Source: Aquimarina sp. U1-2
GTDB taxonomy: Bacteria; Bacteroidota; Bacteroidia; Flavobacteriales; Flavobacteriaceae
Reading direction: 5' to 3'
Assembly: GCF_017897595.1 (NCBI RefSeq)
Contig: NZ_JAGKIK010000005.1
Coordinates: 62,001-126,000 of the forward strand
DNA length: 64,000 nt
The notes under the pieces were generated by a model, which saw nothing but the letters and a program-made list of their open reading frames with translations, made no database searches and was not told the origin of the DNA. Both the position numbers and the translations under genes were made by a program. Shown here piece by piece: positions 57,924 to 64,000 of the stretch (positions are counted from its first letter, which is position 1; the number at the start of each line of letters is the position of its first letter).

Positions 57924-57943
57924 ATTCCTGCCTTCGCAGGAAT
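57924..57943. repeat. REP-like hairpin between convergent genes
   Basis: ATTCCTGC/GCAGGAAT around a CTTC loop, followed by a part repeat (TTGGATTCCTAATTC). May act as a shared terminator in the 246-bp gap. Confidence 0.5.
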
Positions 57944-58102
57944 GAGAGATTGGATTCCTAATTCATAAAGAATTTCATTCTTTTAGAAAACTATGGATTT
58001 TAAATCCATAATGGTTTATTTTATATTAGTTTTCCGATTCTGGTCAAAAGTAAAAGTTAAGGTTGGTTGTATTTCAGATTAGAAATACCATACATACTAT
58101 CG

Positions 58103-58864
58103 TTATTCCTTAGGAAGATTTCGAATAGAATCATTTTGTTTTATGATGATAGCTTCTTTAGTTTTTCGATCTTTTATATAGCTAATCAGCTGTTTTCCGT
58201 AAAGCGATTTTCTAACTTTTGGGCTGAGTGACTTGGCAACAGTATCTAATAATTTAATATTTGCATCAAATACTTCGTTTAGCGTAACATAAGGTGCAAC
58301 CTCTAGTTTTCTATTGAAAATAGCAAAATTGATAGTGTAGAGATATTTTTGTCGTGTAAGATTTTTATACGCCTGGTCATTTTCTATCAATTTTTCTTCA
58401 TCCTTCTGTTTGGTAGCCTCAAAATCTTCTTTTATTAATCTTAAATTTCTTTCGTTAAATCGTTTGAGCATCTTTTTGTATTCCTGGTACTTCACCTCGT
58501 TTTCACCACCAGTAATTTTTATATCTTTCTCAAAATCTGTTAACGTAGTAGCAATTGAAATTTCTCCGGGTTCAGCAAAAAAATCGATACGATCATTATA
58601 TTGTGTACCATCTTTTTTATCAAGATAGAGATAATGAATTTCTGGTTCGGTGACATTAGACCTCATTACAAATTCAGAATTTCCATCTATTTGCACAGAG
58701 TCTACATTAATCAATACTGTATCCTGCACGCGTTGTAAATATAAGGTTCCTTTTTTGAGACCATCGATAGTACCTGAAATAATCACGTTTCCTTCGGTCA
58801 CCGGAGGAGAACAAGATGTTGTAAGTAAAGTGATTACTATGAATATGATTACAAGATTTCTCAT
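58103..58864 (-). CDS. DUF4369-domain lipoprotein
   Basis: 253 residues from the ATG at 58864, which gives a clean lipoprotein signal (LLTTSC followed by SPPV). N-terminal DUF4369-like domain (VIISGTIDGLKKGTLYLQRV, LYLDKKDGTQYNDRIDFFAEPGEISI), then charged helices. These domains usually precede a thioredoxin fold, which is absent here. A longer frame to 58957 would overlap the next gene by 37 bp. Downstream of the DUF819 gene, possibly cotranscribed. Confidence 0.78.
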   Translation of the reverse strand: MRNLVIIFIVITLLTTSCSPPVTEGNVIISGTIDGLKKGTLYLQRVQDTVLINVDSVQIDGNSEFVMRSNVTEPEIHYLYLDKKDGTQYNDRIDFFAEPGEISIATTLTDFEKDIKITGGENEVKYQEYKKMLKRFNERNLRLIKEDFEATKQKDEEKLIENDQAYKNLTRQKYLYTINFAIFNRKLEVAPYVTLNEVFDANIKLLDTVAKSLSPKVRKSLYGKQLISYIKDRKTKEAIIIKQNDSIRNLPKE

Positions 58865-58920
58865 CAATACTATTCTATTTAAAAAACGATTACAAATATG
58901 CCATAAAATAGAGTGAAATA

Positions 58921-60228
58921 CTAACTTCCTGAAGCAATTTGCATTAAAATTGTACATAAGATTGCCCCATAGGTTCCTACTACATATCCTAGAACGGCAA
59001 GTAAAACTCCCACGGTTGCCAGTGAAGGATGAAAGGCAGCAGCTACGACCGGTGCAGAGGCTGCACCACCAATATTGGCTTTGCTACCTACCGCCAGAAA
59101 AAAATAAGGTGCTTTAATGAGCTTTGCTACACCAATTAGAAGTACTACATGTATGGCCATCCAGACCAAACCAATCGCTATGAGTCCGGGATTTTCGAAA
59201 ATCATACCCAAATCCATTTTCATTCCAATGGTAGCGACAAGAATGTAGATAAAAATACTTCCCAATTTACTGGCGCCAGCTCCTTCATACTGCTTCATTT
59301 TTGTATACGATAAAGCTATACCAATAGCGGTTGCTATCGTAATCATCCAAAAGAATTTTGAAGTAAATGAAGATAAGGCAGAACTTTTATCATTAAATAT
59401 TTCGAAATTATTCGATAATAATCCAGAAATTTCTTCTGCGCCCCAGTGTGCTAATCCAACGGTTACAAAAGCAATAGAAAGCATCACCATATAATCGGTT
59501 AAAGAAGGATTACGTGTAATACTATCGGCATAATCGGCTACTTTTTTCTTAAGTGACGTTATAGCACTATTATCGGCTTGCAACCAGGCGTCAATTTTTT
59601 CACTTTTTCCTATACCGATGAGTAAAATAGCCATCCAAATATTAGCAACCACAATATCAACAAGTACCATTCCGCCATATTTATCGGGATTATATTGATA
59701 GATTTCTAGCATAGCTGCTTGATTGGCACCTCCACCTATCCAGCTTCCTGCCAGAGTAGACAGTCCTCTCCAAACAGCATCAAAACCTACACCACCTAAG
59801 GTTTCAGGAGATACAAAAGAGATAAGTAAAATAGCAATTGGGCCACCAAAAATTATTCCTAATGTTCCAGTAAAAAACATGATTAATGCCTTGGGTCCCA
59901 GGTTAAAAATACCTTTAAGATCTATACTCAATGTCATTAATACTAAAGAGGCTGGCAGCAAATACCTACTGGCAATATAATACACATTAGACGATTTCTC
60001 TATGACTTCTCCATTCTCGCCAAGTTCATTCCAATTGGGTGCTATAACACCTAGTGAGTTAAATAAAGCAGGTAAAAGGTAGCATAATAATATAGCAGGA
60101 ACGAATTTGTAAAACGTTTTCCAGAATTTGGATTGTAAAGAAGAAGTGTAAAATACTGCTCCTAAACATAGCATTAAAATACCAAAGACTACAGTGTCGT
60201 TGGTAAAATAAGGTGTAGTATCGATCAT
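58921..60228 (-). CDS. DUF819 family membrane protein
   Basis: 435 residues with about 10-12 hydrophobic helices. The motifs LAGSWIGGGANQAAMLEIYQ and LAVGSKANIGGAASAPVVAAAFHPSL are the paired family signatures. DUF819 shows distant likeness to sodium/glutamate-type symporters, so transport of an acidic solute is possible but unproven. Starts MIDTTPYFTNDTVVFG. Confidence 0.85.
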   Translation of the reverse strand: MIDTTPYFTNDTVVFGILMLCLGAVFYTSSLQSKFWKTFYKFVPAILLCYLLPALFNSLGVIAPNWNELGENGEVIEKSSNVYYIASRYLLPASLVLMTLSIDLKGIFNLGPKALIMFFTGTLGIIFGGPIAILLISFVSPETLGGVGFDAVWRGLSTLAGSWIGGGANQAAMLEIYQYNPDKYGGMVLVDIVVANIWMAILLIGIGKSEKIDAWLQADNSAITSLKKKVADYADSITRNPSLTDYMVMLSIAFVTVGLAHWGAEEISGLLSNNFEIFNDKSSALSSFTSKFFWMITIATAIGIALSYTKMKQYEGAGASKLGSIFIYILVATIGMKMDLGMIFENPGLIAIGLVWMAIHVVLLIGVAKLIKAPYFFLAVGSKANIGGAASAPVVAAAFHPSLATVGVLLAVLGYVVGTYGAILCTILMQIASGS

Positions 60229-60299
60229 ATATTTTCAATAATTTAAAAATGAGCACTGCAAATTAAAATTTTTATTGGCACCACCAAAGGGTTTATTAT

Positions 60300-60362
60300 C
60301 TCGAGGCTTGCTTCAAAATTGAAAAATTATTTTCCTCGAATGCTTCGTAAGCAAGCCCCGAG
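60300..60362. repeat. REP-like inverted repeat between M61 and DUF819 genes
   Basis: CTCGAGGCTTGCTT (60300-60313) pairs with AAGCAAGCCCCGAG (60349-60362) at 13 of 14 positions, with a second small hairpin in the loop. Both flanking genes run on the minus strand, so it lies in the intergenic leader. Confidence 0.55.
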
Positions 60363-60397
60363 GTAGTTTATTAATAGCAACGAGTACACGAATACAC

Positions 60398-62296
60398 TTA
60401 ATCGTTGATCCATTTTTTAAATAGATCCTTCGTTTTGGGCCGAACTTCAGTTTTTTGCTTTAGGATCATTTTTTGTACCGTAGGTTTTACAATGGTAGAC
60501 TGTAATGTAATTTCTTTACCATTTCGTTTAACGCGGAACGTAATTTTATCACCAACTTTCCACGCATTCGAATCCCCGAAAAGATCGTAAATATTTTTGA
60601 TAGTATACGCTTTGTCGTTGATACTACTTAATATGTCACCTCCTTTGACGCCTATATTTTTTAAAAAACTGTTTAGTGGAATAGTAGTGACAAAGACAAT
60701 CTGATTAGACGACTCTAACCCTTTTACAAACGGTTGTTGTTCATGAATGAAGTACGATGAAGCGACTTCTTTGCTATCCAAAGCTACTCCGACTTTATCT
60801 AGATAGAAGTTGTAATCTATAGGCTGATTACCTATAACATGAGCTTTTAAAAAATTGCTAACCTCTGGATACGAAACCTCTTCGATAACAGCAATCAGCT
60901 CATCATCTTTAAACGGAGTATTTTGACCAAAACGCGTCGATAGATTCTTGATAAGATCTAATATGCCATAAATACCATCACTATTTTCTCTCATCATGAT
61001 ATCGATACACATTGAAATTAGTGCTCCTTTTTCATAAACATTGCGATAGTTCTCGCGAAAGGGAGCTTTCAAAATATTTTCACTCATCAATGCAAAAGAC
61101 ATGTGATCATCAAAACGTTTAGAAGTTTCTATTTTGTCTAGAATTCGCTCTAAAAACTGTTCTTTGGTGATAAGCCCTTGTGTAATTTGAAATAAAAGTG
61201 AAAAGTATTCTGTGGTACCTTCGTACAACCATAAATGTTGCGACATTTTTGGATTGTTATAATCGAAATTGTGAATTTCTTCTGAATGAATGTTGATCGG
61301 TGTAAGGATATGAAAAAATTCGTGAGAAATTACATCGGTAAGTGCGGCATTTAATTTTTTAAGTGAAAGTGATTCGGGCAATACAGCTACGGTTGAAGAA
61401 CTATGTTCTAATGCTCCAAAACCTTTTGCATCATCTTGCCTGGTCGTTGAAAGATACAATAGAATACTATAATTTTTAGTCGTTTCAATATTATTTCCTA
61501 TAAAGTTACTTTGTGCTCTAATCATACGTTCCATTTCTGGTTTCAGTCGTTCGGCTGTATGTGTATGATTGGGAGAGTATACACTTAACAATATCTCGAT
61601 ACCATTGATGGTAAATGTTACTTGGTTCGGACTAGAATACATTAGGGGAGAGTCAACAACATCGGCATAGCGCCTGTACACAAAATAGTCAACATCATAA
61701 TTTGGATTGTCAATAGGTTTGTCGGGTAGTATCTCTTTTGATGAAGCTGAAACTGCTAGGTTTTTAGGGTGTTTTATAAAGAGCTTGTATTTTACCTCTT
61801 TTAATGCAGTAAAGTAGCCTACAAATGCGTAGAGATTTAAAACAAAGTTAGTATTCTTCGAAATATTGCTTCCTGTAGGTGAAAATATGTCGTGTGAATC
61901 TTCAGTATCAAAAGTGTCATTAACCCAATAACTTAGTTTATGAATTTGTGTTGCATTGTTGATTTTCCAACGGTTGTTTCCATATTTTTCAACAGGTAGT
62001 TGATTTCCAATCTTGTCAAATACTTTTAGATCTTCTATAAATTTTCCGTAGTCATTGTTTTGATAAGTTCCTGGCACAATTTTCGGTAGATAATAGCTTA
62101 TGGTATCTTCATCAATATCGCTAACTTGTATCTCTACTTTCACTTTATCATCAACTACATTGACCAAATCGATAGATGCTATGATTGACGAAACATTATT
62201 AACTACAGCAGTTTGTGAAGGTTTACAACCTGCTAAAAAAGGGACGAGCAGCCAAGCAACGAAGAGGGATGTAACTATTCTTAGAACTTTTAGCAC
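60398..62296 (-). CDS. M61-type metallopeptidase with PDZ domain, lipoprotein
   Basis: 632 residues. Lipoprotein signal ends PFLAGC (about residue 24). N-terminal beta domain YYLPKIVPGTYQNNDYGKFI is the M61 type; zinc motif HEFFH at residues 325-329 with the third ligand in LYEGTTEYFSLL; C-terminal PDZ domain (about 535-610: GGDILSSINDKAYTI). Related to glycyl aminopeptidases. Its start overlaps the HAD gene by 7 bp, so the two are coupled. Confidence 0.87.
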   Translation of the reverse strand: MLKVLRIVTSLFVAWLLVPFLAGCKPSQTAVVNNVSSIIASIDLVNVVDDKVKVEIQVSDIDEDTISYYLPKIVPGTYQNNDYGKFIEDLKVFDKIGNQLPVEKYGNNRWKINNATQIHKLSYWVNDTFDTEDSHDIFSPTGSNISKNTNFVLNLYAFVGYFTALKEVKYKLFIKHPKNLAVSASSKEILPDKPIDNPNYDVDYFVYRRYADVVDSPLMYSSPNQVTFTINGIEILLSVYSPNHTHTAERLKPEMERMIRAQSNFIGNNIETTKNYSILLYLSTTRQDDAKGFGALEHSSSTVAVLPESLSLKKLNAALTDVISHEFFHILTPINIHSEEIHNFDYNNPKMSQHLWLYEGTTEYFSLLFQITQGLITKEQFLERILDKIETSKRFDDHMSFALMSENILKAPFRENYRNVYEKGALISMCIDIMMRENSDGIYGILDLIKNLSTRFGQNTPFKDDELIAVIEEVSYPEVSNFLKAHVIGNQPIDYNFYLDKVGVALDSKEVASSYFIHEQQPFVKGLESSNQIVFVTTIPLNSFLKNIGVKGGDILSSINDKAYTIKNIYDLFGDSNAWKVGDKITFRVKRNGKEITLQSTIVKPTVQKMILKQKTEVRPKTKDLFKKWIND

Positions 62297-63105
62297 GATA
62301 GATCAATATTATTTTTAATGTATAAAGCTACACCGTCTTCTTTACCTGATAATGTAATGGCATTAGCAACAAGTTTGGTCTCTATTTTAGCATTGGCAAC
62401 TGCTACCCCAGTGCCTACAGCTTTAAGCATTTCTATGTCGTTATAATTATCTCCGAATGCTAATGCTTTCGTAATAGGGATATTAAAATGAGTGTCTAAC
62501 AATAGTTCTATAGCTGTTAATTTTGAAACACTTTTATGTGCAATTTCAATGTAAGTAGATTTAGAACGATATAAATGAAGGGTGTCACCAAATTTTTCGT
62601 CTAGAAAGGCGTACATATTGTCTATATAACGATCATCGCCCATACACATAATTTTGTGAGCTCCTTTATTTTGTTCTTTCCATTCATGAATTACTTCTTC
62701 TGTAGATTTTACCAAAGGGTTCACTTTTGTATTTCTCGATTCTCTCTTTGCCCAATAGTCTAATTCAGGAACATACCAATCGTTAGTATTGTAAAGGCTA
62801 AGATGCACTTTGTGATCATGATTGAAATGATAAAGAGCCTCTAAAACTTGCAAAGGTATTGCTGTAGAAGAAATCGGTGTGTTATCTACTAAAATTAAGG
62901 CACCGTTATAACATATTATGGGTTGATTTGTGATGTCTAACTCTTCTTGTAAATGCGTCATCGCACTTGGCATTCTCGAAGATATTAATACCATAGGAAT
63001 GCTATCCTTTATTCTTCGAATCTGTGAAATGGTAAATGTAGAAAGTTCTCTTTCAGGATTCAGTAGCGTACCATCTATATCAGAAAAAATAATGCGATGT
63101 TGCAT
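62290..63105 (-). CDS. HAD-IIB (Cof-type) phosphatase
   Basis: 271 residues. Catalytic motif FSDIDGTLL (D9 nucleophile, D11), motif II VLISSRMPS, and motif IV ALAFGDNYNDIEMLKAVGTGVAVANA. A C2-type cap lies between. Cof-like enzymes dephosphorylate sugar phosphates, flavins or PLP; the substrate is not predictable. Overlaps the M61 gene and starts 40 bp after the hydrolase gene. Confidence 0.9.
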   Translation of the reverse strand: MQHRIIFSDIDGTLLNPERELSTFTISQIRRIKDSIPMVLISSRMPSAMTHLQEELDITNQPIICYNGALILVDNTPISSTAIPLQVLEALYHFNHDHKVHLSLYNTNDWYVPELDYWAKRESRNTKVNPLVKSTEEVIHEWKEQNKGAHKIMCMGDDRYIDNMYAFLDEKFGDTLHLYRSKSTYIEIAHKSVSKLTAIELLLDTHFNIPITKALAFGDNYNDIEMLKAVGTGVAVANAKIETKLVANAITLSGKEDGVALYIKNNIDLSC

Positions 63106-63145
63106 TTATCAATTTTTAGATTTGGGTTCATTTACAAGGTTCAAA

Positions 63146-64000
63146 TTATTGAGTTACAAAGTTAGCAATACCAGAAAGAACTTCGGGCATAATTTTTCTC
63201 CATGACTCATTATATGATTTTTGATTTTCTAATCTACCTCCTTTTATTTCTTTGAGAATATGATTCATATTATTAATAATCAACAAATCGGCATTTGGGG
63301 TCGCTTCTTTTAATTTTTCTGCTTGTACCATTTCTACCTGGATATCTTTATCACCGTGTATAAGAAGTAAGGGCATCTCTAATGTCGAAATCTCTAAAGA
63401 AGGATCATATTTAATCCATGATTTCATGAAAGGTTGTAAATCATATCTAAAAATAGACTCCAGAGCAGGTTCGTAATTTGTCGCTCTTCCGTTATCTTTT
63501 AATTGTTGAAAAGCCACTGCGGCACTTTTATCCAAACCCGGGGCTTGTTTTGAAATTTGTTTCACTATTACTTGATCGATAGATTCGCCATTTCCGGCTA
63601 TTGAAATTACACCATCGGCAAGATCTTTTGCAGCTAGCATACCGATTAAAGAGCCTTGTCCGTGACCAAGAATCATAATCTTAGTGTAGCTTTTATTTTT
63701 TCTGAAATACTTGACAATCGACCTGGCATCTTCTACGTAATGGTCAAAAGAAATTTCATGTTCCCGTATTCCGAGTCTGTCCATTTTAAATAATCTTTTG
63801 TCATATCTATACGAGGCCACACCCAACTTTGCCAATTCGATGGCTAACTTCTTAAAGGTATCGTTTTTTGACATTCGATCATTACCATCCCGATTAATGG
63901 CTCCAGCATCCATGATAAAGATAAGCAAGGGTACTTCGTTGTCAGAATATGGTGTAACCAGGGAACCTTCAATAAATTTATTGATTTTTACAATAGCCGA
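63146..64000 (-). CDS. Alpha/beta hydrolase, 5' truncated by window, nucleophile missing
   Basis: The frame is open to the window edge, so the N-terminus is outside; 284 residues are visible. Upstream of the TTG at 63928 it continues EGSLVTPYSDNEVP, part of the family fold. The normal oxyanion segment reads IMDAGAINRDGNDR, the nucleophile elbow is LGHGQGSLIG with Gly where Ser is expected (GxSxG), while LLLIHGDKDIQV (Asp) and NNMNHILKEI (His) keep the other triad residues. The enzyme is therefore probably altered or inactive. First gene of the minus-strand run that continues into HAD and M61. Confidence 0.8.
   Translation of the reverse strand, partial: SAIVKINKFIEGSLVTPYSDNEVPLLIFIMDAGAINRDGNDRMSKNDTFKKLAIELAKLGVASYRYDKRLFKMDRLGIREHEISFDHYVEDARSIVKYFRKNKSYTKIMILGHGQGSLIGMLAAKDLADGVISIAGNGESIDQVIVKQISKQAPGLDKSAAVAFQQLKDNGRATNYEPALESIFRYDLQPFMKSWIKYDPSLEISTLEMPLLLIHGDKDIQVEMVQAEKLKEATPNADLLIINNMNHILKEIKGGRLENQKSYNESWRKIMPEVLSGIANFVTQ

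Overview
The window reads as a chromosomal segment from a marine-type Flavobacteriaceae bacterium (Bacteroidota). Support comes from the AT-rich DNA, promoters of the Bacteroidota form (-33 TTG, about 19 nt, -7 TAnnTTTG), almost no Shine-Dalgarno sites except at rpsU, and typical family content (PorP/SprF, DUF2851, DUF1343/NamZ, many SSDDD-type lipoproteins). The genus cannot be fixed from the sequence; an Aquimarina-like relative is only a guess.

Layout. 0-3.2 kb: 3' part of typA, a 1.1 kb gap packed with palindromic repeats and a candidate small RNA, then ftsE on the minus strand. 3.7-17.9 kb: mostly cell-envelope and exported proteins (large TPR protein plus beta-barrel protein, lipoproteins, M23 peptidase, DUF885 protein, PKD/beta-helix lipoprotein, amidohydrolase, metzincin-like lipoprotein). 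18.2-33.9 kb: methyltransferase, cysteine-cluster protein, NamZ-like muramidase, FtsX/LolE-type permease, cystathionine beta-synthase-type enzyme, AraC regulator, DUF2851, PspC and K+ channel, Na+/alanine symporter, HhH protein, acyl-CoA dehydrogenase, rpsU, a Xer recombinase and the ribosome hibernation factor. 33.9-48.4 kb: the classical translation/transcription block, with tRNA-Thr(TGT), Tyr(GTA), Gly(TCC) and Thr(GGT), tuf, tRNA-Trp(CCA), secE, nusG, rplK, rplA, rplJ, rplL, rpoB, rpoC and a DUF3467 gene. 48.5-64 kb: prfC, a large secreted TSP3-type protein followed by a PorP/SprF gene, an idi-queD-peroxiredoxin cluster, and a minus-strand set of membrane and hydrolase genes ending in an alpha/beta hydrolase cut by the window edge.

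I see no phage, CRISPR array, defence island or transposase. The most unusual content is intergenic: at least five families of short, non-coding, palindromic elements (here named A-E) that look like MITEs. The 167-bp family B occurs in three full copies, each flanked by TTTAA. Two of these sit inside 156-bp A elements at two different positions, and removing B plus one TTTAA restores A in register. This is direct sequence evidence of transposition of a non-autonomous element. Other points of interest are a minus-strand candidate sRNA with C-rich loops (about 2208-2338), the Shine-Dalgarno of rpsU, a promoter placed directly on top of a terminator hairpin before the tRNA cluster, and an alpha/beta hydrolase lacking its nucleophilic serine.
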